Of a stretch of DNA of 64,000 nucleotides, positions 8,633 to 17,298 are shown piece after piece. The position numbers were made by a program, and so were the translations under genes. Within the stretch, counting starts at the first letter, position 1; each line of letters begins with the position of its first letter. The DNA is from RFSX01 sp965248155 (GTDB taxonomy: Bacteria > Bacteroidota > Bacteroidia > Chitinophagales > Saprospiraceae). The notes beneath the pieces are model-generated. The model did not search any database and was not told the DNA's origin. It saw nothing but the letters and a program-made list of their open reading frames with translations. The stretch is taken from assembly GCA_965248155.1 (NCBI GenBank), contig CBDFIO010000001.1, positions 1,674,001-1,738,000 on the forward strand, given 5' to 3'.

Positions 8633-9640
8633 CTAATTAAAAGACATCGTATATCCAACACGTAAGTTTTCGAATGCACGTTTGATATATCTACTTTCTG
8701 GAAGTTCAGCAATTTTATCGTTTCCATTTTTACCGATGGAAAATTCACTGTAATGCTTCTTTAGTAAACTCAAAGTCTGTGAATCATCTTGTTTTTGTAT
8801 TCCAAAATCGTTGATTATACCTTCTAGCAGATTATAACTTACAATTTAGTCAAAAATAAGATGATCAGAAGCATTGATTTTTACGCTGGCACGATCATGA
8901 GATATCTTTTGTATAGATATGACAAGTCTTTGAAAACCAAATTGGTCCCCACATGTAATGCAAAAAGGATCGAAACTTGTATTGATCGTTAAGTATGAAG
9001 CACATCCATTAAGATCGACAAGTTCTTGTGTATAACTACCTTCTTCAAAATAATCAATCCCATTTACATTAACTCCTTCACCCTAACAAAACACATGAGT
9101 TTCTGTAGTGCTTTGATCTTCATAATATTTAAAATTCAAAACAAGAATACTATCACATCCAGTTAATACTGAAATTAGGGTTTGTGTAAATGTTCCTTCC
9201 TGTGTATATCTGAAATCATTCACATCAACTGTATCTCCTCTACAAAAGAGAAAATCATCGACGGCTTGAATTGCAGGTATATTGGAAATAAATATGGAGT
9301 CTATGACTGTATTTCCGCAAGTATCCACTGCTGTAACTTCATATACTCCCGGATCTACAGCAAGAAATGTTTGATTTGTTGACCGATCCTGCCATTCATA
9401 GGAAACGAAACCCGGACCGGCATCCAATAATTCTTCATCACCTTCACAGTGCAAAATATCATCACCAAGTTCAATAGTCCAGGCATCAAGACAGCAACAA
9501 TCATTAGCCAGATCATCATCCTGGCAATCGATAAGACCATCGCCATCATCATCAATTCCATTGTCACAAATCTCCTGGGAATAGGAATAACTGGCAAAGA
9601 ATAGCGAAATCGCTATCATTTTAACAAATGAATTTCTCAC
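8633..9640 (-). pseudogene. Secreted MopE-like/Ig-like repeat protein broken by two nonsense codons
   Basis: The gene starts at 9640 with a signal peptide (MIAISLFFASYSYSQ) and a MopE-type Asp-rich motif (CDNGIDDDGDGLIDCQDDD). Repeats of the form FC-GDTVDVND...GTFTQTLISVLTGCDSI follow. A TAG at 9083-9085 interrupts the second repeat exactly where the first has FCRGD (here FC-stop-GEGVNVNG). The same frame then continues for 78 codons to a TAA at 8846-8848 and again to a TAG at 8633-8635. Read through, it is one 335-codon frame with no frameshift. Two different stop codons argue for decay, not recoding. The final part (SIGKNGNDKIAELPESRY) is not recognised. Confidence 0.75.
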
Positions 9641-9752
9641 GTTCAGGTAGGTTTAAATTAAAAAAAATTATATATAAAATTTATATATATAATAAAAGTA
9701 ATAATTTATTTTATACCATATAAGGAGTAGATATTAAAATTTATCCTATATG

Positions 9753-9841
9753 TAAAAAAAATCCCCACCGGGAGGTGGGGACTAAATCAATAAACCAATC
9801 TCATAATTAAAGAAAAGCGCATTATAAAAAAGACGAAATCC
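9753..9841 (-). terminator. Hairpin unit 1 downstream of ftsZ (terminator; possibly small RNA)
   Basis: On the minus strand a leader of about 55 nt (starting GGATTTCGTC) ends in the stem TCCCCACC/GGTGGGGA (9762-9769 with 9774-9781) and a run of eight T. It is a canonical intrinsic terminator. The whole unit, including the leader, is a diverged copy of the unit at 9955-10042, and the stem differs by a compensated base pair. Confidence 0.8.
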
Positions 9842-9954
9842 TTGGTTGTATAAGCCCATCTTTTGGGCTTGTTCTTCAGTCAGATTCTAAGTTTACTTCA
9901 CTACTTGCTTAAAACACTGCTTCAGAGTTGGCAATTCCGCTACACTTGGTTTTT

Positions 9955-10042
9955 GAAAAAAAACCCCGCCGTGAGCCGGCGGGGACTCAATCAATAAACC
10001 AATCTCATAATTAGAAAAGCGTATTATGAAAAGACGAAATCC
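9955..10042 (-). terminator. Hairpin unit 2 directly behind ftsZ (dcw operon terminator)
   Basis: The unit begins 8 nt after the ftsZ stop and reads, on the minus strand, the same GGATTTCGTC leader, then the stem CCCCGCCG/CGGCGGGG (9964-9971 with 9977-9984), loop 5 nt, and a run of eight T. It is the obvious end of the division operon. Relative to unit 1 the stem carries a G-C in place of A-T with both arms changed. Confidence 0.85.
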
Positions 10043-10050
10043 GAAATTTA

Positions 10051-11472
10051 TTAATCCACATTATCATGAAAGAATGTATTATTCTTCTCAATAATAGGAC
10101 CCTCTGCATCATCAATATTAATGCTGAGTTTTGATGTTCCACTATCAGTCCTGCTATCTACATTATCCAATTGCACCTTTCTCCGTTGGTATGCAGGTAT
10201 TTCTTCCATCTCAGCAATAATCTTTGGACTATCCAAAGGTTTCGAACTCGTATTTCGCAAATTATCTCTACGCTCAACTTCTACATCACTATTGACTACT
10301 TTTTTATTTTCTGTTTCTTGTTTTGTCGGTGATTTAATATATGGTTCATCTGCATCCCAATCGGAATTGTAATGAACATCCTTCATGACATTATCAAATT
10401 CAACAACATTCTGATCAGCATCTGAGGTCACATCTTCCAGACTACTCTCTTTCTTTAAATCTATCACTTCATCAAGATGAACTTTTACTGTTTCAGCTTG
10501 CTGCGCTTTCAGTTGTTTTTTACCCTCATCAAATCCTGTGGCTATTATCGTGACACTAAGCTGATCTTCTAAGCTTTCATCCACACAATTTCCCCAGATC
10601 AAATGAGTACCATATCCTGCTTCTTCTTGTATATATTCTGTTATCTCACCGATTTCATCCATTGTAACTTCCTTATTTCCGGAAGAAATATTTAAGAGAA
10701 TATGTTGTGCTCCTCTTATATCATTCTCCTCTAATAAAGGTGAATTCAATGCCAGCTCAACAGCTGCTTTCGCTCTGTCTTCCCCGGCTGCTTCTGCGTA
10801 TCCAAGAATAGATACACCACTATCTTTCATAACTGTGCTTACATCCTTAAAATCTACATTTATATAACCGGGTACCGTAATGATTTCTGCTATTCCTTTT
10901 GCAGCGGTTGTCAATATATCATCTGCTTTCGCAAATGCATCTGACAAACTAAGATTGCCATACATGTGTCTCAAGCGATCATTTGATATGACTAGGATGG
11001 AATCAACATTTTTCTTGAGTGATTCTAATCCCTGCAGGGCTTGGTTGCGTCTGCGTATACCTTCAAAAGTAAAAGGTAAAGTCACAATTGCTACGGTTAG
11101 AATACCTAACTCTTTGGCAGCCTTGGCAATGATCGGTGCTGCTCCTGTTCCTGTTCCTCCCCCCATTCCGGCGGTAACAAACAACATTTTCGTGTCTGTC
11201 TCAAGAAATTTTCGAACATCATCTATTGATTCAATACATGATTGCTTTCCAACCTCGGGAACTGATCCAGCACCCATTCCTTCTGTTAAGCTGGGGCCTA
11301 ACTGAACTTTTATTGGAACAGGATTATTATCTAAAGCTTGGTTATCGGTGTTACAGATTGCGAAATCTACTCCTACAATACCTTGATTATACATGTATGC
11401 AACAGCATTTCCACCTCCTCCACCAACACCTATAACTTTTATTATTGAATTATGCCTTTCTTCGAATAACAT
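10051..11472 (-). CDS. ftsZ: Cell division protein FtsZ
   Basis: The tubulin-like GTPase that forms the cytokinetic ring. The GTP-binding signature GGGTGTG is at residues 104-110, with VIGVGGGGGNAV near the N-terminus and the T7 region (VDFKDVSTVM) around 210. The globular domain ends near residue 330. A charged linker follows, then the conserved C-terminal peptide EEIPAYQRRKV, which binds FtsA, and a further ~45 residues ending NNTFFHDNVD, an ending I associate with FtsZ of this phylum. At 473 residues it is longer than E. coli FtsZ because of the linker and tail. It is the last gene of the operon, 25 nt behind ftsA, and is followed by two terminator units. Confidence 0.98.
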   Translation of the reverse strand: MLFEERHNSIIKVIGVGGGGGNAVAYMYNQGIVGVDFAICNTDNQALDNNPVPIKVQLGPSLTEGMGAGSVPEVGKQSCIESIDDVRKFLETDTKMLFVTAGMGGGTGTGAAPIIAKAAKELGILTVAIVTLPFTFEGIRRRNQALQGLESLKKNVDSILVISNDRLRHMYGNLSLSDAFAKADDILTTAAKGIAEIITVPGYINVDFKDVSTVMKDSGVSILGYAEAAGEDRAKAAVELALNSPLLEENDIRGAQHILLNISSGNKEVTMDEIGEITEYIQEEAGYGTHLIWGNCVDESLEDQLSVTIIATGFDEGKKQLKAQQAETVKVHLDEVIDLKKESSLEDVTSDADQNVVEFDNVMKDVHYNSDWDADEPYIKSPTKQETENKKVVNSDVEVERRDNLRNTSSKPLDSPKIIAEMEEIPAYQRRKVQLDNVDSRTDSGTSKLSINIDDAEGPIIEKNNTFFHDNVD

Positions 11473-11497
11473 AGGATTACTTTTTAATAATTATCAA

Positions 11498-12814
11498 TTA
11501 AAATTCTGAATCAGCAGGTGCTTCAAAAAAGTCTTTTGTATAAGTAAATATTTTGTGATACCATCTGTTCTGATTAGCCGTCAGTGACGATTCCGGATTA
11601 TCTTCATTTTCAAGATCAAATACATGATCTTGAGTAAAGTCCAGATTGTCAATTGCAATACTCAACAGACCTACCGCAGTCGAATATATCGGGCTTGCGA
11701 TCATACTAGAATAACCATGTGCCAAGTGTTCTATCGGCTGACCTATTCTTGTACTTAAGCCTGTATGATATTCTGAAAGCAATTCAATATTTTTCAACAA
11801 TGAACCACCACCAGTCAAAACAACACCTGCAATCAATTTTCCTTCAAATCCTGACCGCTTTATTTCCCAAAGAACATAATCGAATATTTCTTCAAGACGC
11901 GCCTGAACGATTTTAGCAAGGTTCTTTTCTGAAATCTCTTTAAAATCTTTACCTCTAAATCCTGGTATTGTAATTATTCTGTTATCATATACTGCGTCTG
12001 CCAAGGCAGATCCAAATTTTACTTTTAATTTTTCAGCCTGATCTTTCATAACTGTACAACCCTCCTTAATATCATTGGTGATTACATTCCCACCAAAAGG
12101 GATAACAGATGTATGTCTAATGATACTATCCTTAAAAATGGTAATATCTGTAGTTCCACCTCCTATATCAACGAGTGCAACACCGGCCTCTTTTTCAGCA
12201 GGTGTAAGTACCGCCTTTGATGAAGCAATAGGTTCCAGTGTGATATCCGCTACATCTAATCCTACTTTTTCAACACATCTCATTATATTTCTCGAAGCAG
12301 AAATCTGTCCGGTTATGATATGGAAATTAGCTTCAAGACGAACACCTGACATTCCGATCGGATCAACAATATTAGATTCATCATCAACAGTAAATTCCTG
12401 CGGAAATACATGAAGAATCTTATCTCCAGGTGGTAAAACCAGTTTATGCATATCGCTTATCAACTTGCTTACATCAGCTTCATTGATTTCAGATTCTGGT
12501 TCATGTCTTACTAATAATCCATGATGGTGAATCGATTTGATATGTTGTCCAGCAATACCAACATGAACTCTCCCGAATTTTGTATTGGCGTTTTTCTGAG
12601 CTATCTGAATGGCCTCATTAATGGCTTTCACAGTTTTGTCGATATTCGACACTACTCCTCTGGACACACCTTCTGATATGACGGTGCCCACCCCTACAAT
12701 CTCAATCTTGCCATATTCATTCTTACGACCTGCTATTGCACACACTTTTGTGGTTCCTATGTCTAATGCAATTGCAATTGCAATGCGACCATCATTATTT
12801 GCTTTCGTATTCAT
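11498..12814 (-). CDS. ftsA: Cell division protein FtsA
   Basis: An actin/Hsp70-fold ATPase that tethers FtsZ to the membrane. It starts IAIALDIGTTKVCAIAGRKN (phosphate-1 loop), has the SHS2/1C domain region (AEGVS...GIAGQHIKSIHHHG), VALVDIGGGTTDITIF (phosphate-2) and GVVLTGGGSLLKNIELL (adenosine motif). It has 438 residues, normal for the family. The C-terminal end (RWYHKIFTYTKDFFEA) is an amphipathic helix as expected for the membrane anchor. It lies between ftsQ and ftsZ, the universal order. Confidence 0.97.
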   Translation of the reverse strand: MNTKANNDGRIAIAIALDIGTTKVCAIAGRKNEYGKIEIVGVGTVISEGVSRGVVSNIDKTVKAINEAIQIAQKNANTKFGRVHVGIAGQHIKSIHHHGLLVRHEPESEINEADVSKLISDMHKLVLPPGDKILHVFPQEFTVDDESNIVDPIGMSGVRLEANFHIITGQISASRNIMRCVEKVGLDVADITLEPIASSKAVLTPAEKEAGVALVDIGGGTTDITIFKDSIIRHTSVIPFGGNVITNDIKEGCTVMKDQAEKLKVKFGSALADAVYDNRIITIPGFRGKDFKEISEKNLAKIVQARLEEIFDYVLWEIKRSGFEGKLIAGVVLTGGGSLLKNIELLSEYHTGLSTRIGQPIEHLAHGYSSMIASPIYSTAVGLLSIAIDNLDFTQDHVFDLENEDNPESSLTANQNRWYHKIFTYTKDFFEAPADSEF

Positions 12815-12847
12815 ACGACTGAATTTTCCTTTTAAATAATATTTGAG

Positions 12848-13633
12848 TTAAGTATTATTAACTCCTATTACCTGCCCTTCAATTTTCATATTCAATTCAT
12901 CAAATTTGTCTATTCCTATGTGTTTAATACCTTGTCTGTAATAGGTCTTGAGCTTATACATCTTCTCATCTATTCCATCAATCTGACCTATTAGTATCCT
13001 TGAGCGACCCACCTTAGGTATCAGGACAATCTCATTGTTTTTTTCAATATGAATTTGTTCAACCAATGCATTTAAAAAATTGTCATTACTGACTTTGTTT
13101 GCCATGGTTAATACCATATTCAAATTGTGATTCTCTTCATTCTGGTAATTAGAAGTGTATGCATCTATATTCCCGGTCACAATTGGTACTCTTATTATCT
13201 GATTTCTAATAACTGGAATTTTACCTCCATCCGTATCCAGATAATAATCCTCTCCTCCTGATACATCAATTCTTACGATTGGTTCTTTTTGACTAATAAA
13301 AACTTTGATTCTATTTTTCTTATCTAAATAGACTTCTGCGTCTTTTATTCTATTATCTCTTTCTAAAAACTCTTCCAGCATCATCAGGTCCAACTGTGCA
13401 TTGTTAGATATTCCAACATCATAACCGATATGCTCTTTTATCATCGCTCTCACTTCTTCTTCATCGATGAGTTTCTTTTTATCATCTCTTGATTCAACCT
13501 TTATAAAAACATCTGCCACAGTACTATCCAGTCTTTCAGCGGCAGCAAAAACAAGAAATGCAAATAGCAGGATGCTTGCCACCAACTTCATAATGTTCAA
13601 CTCACTTATTCTAGTTTTTCCTTTTCTTTTCAA
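12848..13633 (-). CDS. ftsQ: Cell division protein FtsQ/DivIB
   Basis: A bitopic membrane protein that links the FtsL complex to the divisome. Lys/Arg-rich cytoplasmic residues 1-14 precede one transmembrane helix (MKLVASILLFAFLVFAAA), then a periplasmic POTRA-like part (VFIKVESRDDKKKLIDEEEV) and the FtsQ domain (RNRIKVFISQKEPIVRID). The start codon is a TTG at 13633 that overlaps the murC stop (TTGA); the ATG at 13591 would lose the basic cytoplasmic tail, so the TTG is preferred. Sequence identity in this family is low; position between murC and ftsA decides the call. Confidence 0.88.
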   Translation of the reverse strand: MKRKGKTRISELNIMKLVASILLFAFLVFAAAERLDSTVADVFIKVESRDDKKKLIDEEEVRAMIKEHIGYDVGISNNAQLDLMMLEEFLERDNRIKDAEVYLDKKNRIKVFISQKEPIVRIDVSGGEDYYLDTDGGKIPVIRNQIIRVPIVTGNIDAYTSNYQNEENHNLNMVLTMANKVSNDNFLNALVEQIHIEKNNEIVLIPKVGRSRILIGQIDGIDEKMYKLKTYYRQGIKHIGIDKFDELNMKIEGQVIGVNNT

Positions 13634-15000
13634 ACTTTAGTCTTTAATACTTCTATTAATTCTGCATGATATTTATCGATATCAGATGCACCTAATGTTA
13701 TTAATACATCAAAATCATTCTTCTCTTTAAGCTTGCCGATCAGCTTTTTTCCTTCAACAATTTGTTTCTCATCATTTCGGATCAGATTATATATAAGTTC
13801 AGACTGAATTCCTTCTATCGCTTTTTCTCTAGCCGGATAAATAGGTAGCAACCATATTTCATTCAGCTTCTCAAGTTCATACGCAAATTCCCGGTAAAAG
13901 TCTGCTGTTCTCGAATACAGATGCGGTTGAAAAATTCCAAGAATTCGTTTTTCCGGATACATATTAATGACAGTTTCAACAGCATATTTCAACTCAGAGG
14001 GATGATGCGCATAATCATCTATCATGATTTTTGGTTCGTCCAATAACTTTTCAAACCTTCTTTTAATTCCCTTAAATGAGTTCACTGCTTTAACAATGCA
14101 ATCATCTTCAAGATTAAATAAGCGCACAAGTTCCACTGCAGCAGAAGTATTTATAACATTATGTATACCTGCCATTGCTGAACTAAGCTCCAGTGTATTT
14201 CTTCCGGAAGTATCCAGTTCAAAAACGTATTCTCCGAATTCAGAACGAACGTTTCGATAATTAAAATCGAGACCTAATTTTGTCACTGAAACTTCGGTTT
14301 CTGCCATCTTTTGCTTCCAGTCATCTGAAAAACAATTCTCAACACTACAAGCTAAAATGATGCTCCCACCAGCTTTAACATTATAAGTTAATTGCTCATA
14401 AGCTTTATACATTTCAGCAACATCATTATAGATGTCAAGATGATCTGCATCAAGCGAAAGAATAATCAGATTATCCGGAGTTAAATGAAGAAATGACCTG
14501 TCATATTCATCTGCTTCTACAACAACAATTTTTGAAGAACCCTGGAAAAAATTCGATTGATATTCTTCCATAATTCCTCCGAGAAATGCTGTTATATCTA
14601 ATCCGCAATATTTCAAAATGTGGGTAATAATTGAGCTTGTCGTGGTTTTCCCATGAGTCCCTGCTACTGCTATTGTATTCATGCTATTACTTAGAAAACC
14701 TAGAATTTCAGCTCTTTTCAAAATCGTATATCCATTATTTCTCAACCATATCAATTCATCATGATCTTCAGGAATTGCTGGTGTTAAAACCACCAGATCC
14801 ACATCCTTAGGAATCTTGTTGACATCGATGTCGTAATGAATATACATACCCTCAGCCTCCAACTTTTTGGTAAGGCTTGTATTAGCTATATCGTAACCAT
14901 GAATTTCTTTTCCTTGCGATAAAAAAAACCGGGCAAGAGCACTCATTCCAATACCTCCTATTCCAAGAAAGTACAATTTCTGAAGTGCATCAAAATTCAT
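13630..15000 (-). CDS. murC: UDP-N-acetylmuramate--L-alanine ligase
   Basis: A cytoplasmic Mur ligase that adds L-Ala to UDP-MurNAc using ATP. It has the N-terminal UDP-binding Rossmann region (YFLGIGGIGMSALARFFLSQG), the P-loop AVAGTHGKTTTSSII, the carbamate/Mg region (VVVEADEYDRSFLHL) and the C-terminal IDDYAHHPSELK motif with the family-typical GIFQPHLYSRT. 456 residues, normal length. Its ATG overlaps the stop of murG (ATGA) and its stop overlaps the ftsQ start, so translation is tightly coupled. Confidence 0.97.
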   Translation of the reverse strand: MNFDALQKLYFLGIGGIGMSALARFFLSQGKEIHGYDIANTSLTKKLEAEGMYIHYDIDVNKIPKDVDLVVLTPAIPEDHDELIWLRNNGYTILKRAEILGFLSNSMNTIAVAGTHGKTTTSSIITHILKYCGLDITAFLGGIMEEYQSNFFQGSSKIVVVEADEYDRSFLHLTPDNLIILSLDADHLDIYNDVAEMYKAYEQLTYNVKAGGSIILACSVENCFSDDWKQKMAETEVSVTKLGLDFNYRNVRSEFGEYVFELDTSGRNTLELSSAMAGIHNVINTSAAVELVRLFNLEDDCIVKAVNSFKGIKRRFEKLLDEPKIMIDDYAHHPSELKYAVETVINMYPEKRILGIFQPHLYSRTADFYREFAYELEKLNEIWLLPIYPAREKAIEGIQSELIYNLIRNDEKQIVEGKKLIGKLKEKNDFDVLITLGASDIDKYHAELIEVLKTKV

Positions 15001-16088
15001 GTTTTGATCAAATTTAAAATTTCATTTACTATGTTCTCTCTAGCCATTGGCCGAGCCAAAGCTTTGAGATTTGTACTCAAACTTTTTTGAGTATCTGTAT
15101 CGTTTATCAGTTTAGTCACTACATCTTCTACATGTTCTGCAGCATTCTTATCATCCAAAAGGATCGCTGCATTCTTACCTGCAAGTGCTGCAGCATTTTT
15201 AGTCTGATGATCTTCAGCAACATTCGGAGACGGAATCAAAATTGCAGCTCTACCTACTATCGATAATTCAGATATTGTAGACGCTCCGGCTCTACATATA
15301 ACCGTATCAGCAATACTATAAGCCAGATCCATTCTATCTATGAATGGAAGAATATGTACATGATCGTAGTCGGCCATTTCACTATTTTTGAATTCATCAT
15401 AATAGATCTTACCAACTTGCCATATTAACTGTATTCCATCCCACGCTTTTATTTTATCCTTATTGTGATAAATGGCGTTGTTAATGGATCTGGCTCCCAA
15501 ACTTCCTCCAAAAATGAGTAGTGTTTTCTTATTTTGATCCAAGTCAAAATGTGAGAACGCTTGGTGTTTTAGCTGATCAATTGCTTCCAAATCTTTCCGC
15601 ACCGGATTTCCGGTAAGAACGATTTTCTCCTTGTCAAAGAACTTGTCCATATCATTGTAAGCAACACAAATTTTATTCGCTTTACCAGCTAATAATTTAT
15701 TCGTAATGCCTGGATAAGAATTCTGTTCTTGAATTAGTGTTGGAATTTTTTTAAGCTGAGCCATTTTTAATACGGGCCCGCTTGCAAATCCTCCAACCCC
15801 AACAACTATGTCAGGACTAAACCTTTCAATGATCGTTTTTGCCTTAAAAAGGCTGGAAATTATTTTGAAAGGAAATGTTAAGTTTCTCATTATTTGTTTT
15901 CTGTGAAAACCGCTAATGTTTAATCCCTCAATTTTATAACCTGCTTGAGGTACCTTTTCCATTTCAATTTTTCCATTTGCACCCACAAAAAGAATATCTT
16001 TTATCCCTTTTTCTTTGAGCGCATTCGCAATAGCTATGGCCGGATAAATATGTCCTCCTGAACCACCACCGCTAATAATAATTTTCAT
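14997..16088 (-). CDS. murG: UDP-GlcNAc:lipid I GlcNAc transferase MurG
   Basis: A GT-B glycosyltransferase at the inner face of the membrane that converts lipid I to lipid II. It shows the G-loop ISGGGSGGHIYPAIAIA, the second G-loop VGVGGFASGPV, LIQEQNSYPGITNK, and the donor-site block CRAGASTISELSIVGRAAILIP with the DHQTKNA motif. 363 residues, usual length. The first 17 nt overlap the end of ftsW. Confidence 0.97.
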   Translation of the reverse strand: MKIIISGGGSGGHIYPAIAIANALKEKGIKDILFVGANGKIEMEKVPQAGYKIEGLNISGFHRKQIMRNLTFPFKIISSLFKAKTIIERFSPDIVVGVGGFASGPVLKMAQLKKIPTLIQEQNSYPGITNKLLAGKANKICVAYNDMDKFFDKEKIVLTGNPVRKDLEAIDQLKHQAFSHFDLDQNKKTLLIFGGSLGARSINNAIYHNKDKIKAWDGIQLIWQVGKIYYDEFKNSEMADYDHVHILPFIDRMDLAYSIADTVICRAGASTISELSIVGRAAILIPSPNVAEDHQTKNAAALAGKNAAILLDDKNAAEHVEDVVTKLINDTDTQKSLSTNLKALARPMARENIVNEILNLIKT

Positions 16089-17298
16089 ATTTCGGTCTAT
16101 TGCTATTAATATTTTGAAGCGGTTCCACTTTTGCTACCGCTGCTTCTTCTTCTAATATTTCGTAGTTGCTAAATTCTTCCACATAAGTGCTTACACTTAG
16201 AATGATTCCGAGCGAAATACAAGTAAAAACTACGGATGTCCCTCCCATACTGATTATCGGCAATGTCAATCCTGTCACCGGGACTAGGTGAACAGAAACC
16301 GCTATGTTGGCAAATGCTTGTATGACAATGTTCAGACACAATCCGATCGCTAATATTGATCCGAATGTTTTTGGACATTTTGTTACTATGCATACACATC
16401 TGTACAAGAGTGCCACATATAATGCAACCACAGCGACAGCCCCAATTAATCCGTATTCTTCACAGATTATGGCATAGATAAAATCCGCGTATGGATAAGG
16501 CAGATAATTTCTTTGCATGCTATTGCCTGGTCCTAATCCAAAAAACTCTCCATTCGCAATTGCAATTTTGGATTGTTGGATTTGCCATCCACCATCTGAG
16601 TTATACAAAAACTCATTGATACGACTGACCCATGTCTCCACACGTACAAAATCTGGAAATAGTGATCCAATTAATACAAGCATAGAGAAAGCAGCAACAC
16701 CTATTAAAACCAAGAGGAGTATATATTTCAGTGATACTCTTCCGATGATCATCATTAACAGACAAGTACCAAACAATAATGCAGCTGTACTTAAATCTGC
16801 CGGTGCGATAAGCATACAAACAATAACAATTGGTATTATTATAGGTAGAAATGCACTTTTAAAATCCTTGATAACATCTTGCTTTTTAGCAATCGCCCGT
16901 GCAATGTATATGATCAATGCCAGACGTGCCAAGTCAGATGTTTGGAAGGTTTTATCAATCCAAGGAATTGTGATCCATCTTTTAGCCTGATTGATTTCTG
17001 TACCAAAACCAACAGTATAGAGTAAAAGTGGTATCGCAATTATAAATAGGATTGGTGCTAATTTTGCATAAAACATGTAATTGAATTTGTAAGACAAAAA
17101 CATGAATACAAAACCAACAGCAATGAATACAATTTGCTGTATCAAATAATACTCGGTATTCCCACCGCGCACTTTGTAGGCCATGCTTCCTACGGCGCTA
17201 TACACAGCAAGAATCGAAAAAAATCCAAGAAGGCTTACCAAAAACCAAATGGTTTTATCGCCTTTAAGATTTTCAAATGAGTTAGTTAGTACTTTCAC
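16072..17298 (-). CDS. ftsW: SEDS peptidoglycan glycosyltransferase FtsW
   Basis: A polytopic SEDS protein that polymerises septal glycan together with the class B PBP encoded in the same operon. Around ten hydrophobic segments are visible, with the SEDS block GWQIQQSKIAIANGEFFGLGPGNS and the C-terminal LVPVTGLTLPIISMGGTSVV. The start is GTG at 17298 (MKVLTNSFENLKG), overlapping the murD stop by 17 nt. Its place between murD and murG supports FtsW over RodA. Confidence 0.95.
   Translation of the reverse strand: MKVLTNSFENLKGDKTIWFLVSLLGFFSILAVYSAVGSMAYKVRGGNTEYYLIQQIVFIAVGFVFMFLSYKFNYMFYAKLAPILFIIAIPLLLYTVGFGTEINQAKRWITIPWIDKTFQTSDLARLALIIYIARAIAKKQDVIKDFKSAFLPIIIPIVIVCMLIAPADLSTAALLFGTCLLMMIIGRVSLKYILLLVLIGVAAFSMLVLIGSLFPDFVRVETWVSRINEFLYNSDGGWQIQQSKIAIANGEFFGLGPGNSMQRNYLPYPYADFIYAIICEEYGLIGAVAVVALYVALLYRCVCIVTKCPKTFGSILAIGLCLNIVIQAFANIAVSVHLVPVTGLTLPIISMGGTSVVFTCISLGIILSVSTYVEEFSNYEILEEEAAVAKVEPLQNINSNRPKYENYY

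Larger units (their letters stand above)
9641..10050. other. Region downstream of ftsZ with two repeated hairpin units, no protein gene
   Basis: 410 bp hold two related units (9753-9841 and 9955-10042, listed separately) separated by a 113-bp spacer. The spacer contains a further small hairpin, AAGCCCA (about 9853-9859) with TGGGCTT (about 9864-9870), that lacks a T-run. The AT stretch 9660-9750 holds the promoter side of the gene at 9640. Confidence 0.6.

Noticed and set aside
8633..9085. Stop-codon recoding (read-through of TAG) in the MopE-like gene
   Set aside because: A TAA interrupts the same frame as well, TAG ends other intact genes, and no recoding signal is seen.
9842..9954. Possible tRNA-like or structured RNA in the spacer of the ftsZ hairpin units
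   Set aside because: Only one 7-bp hairpin without T-run; no cloverleaf and no known motif.
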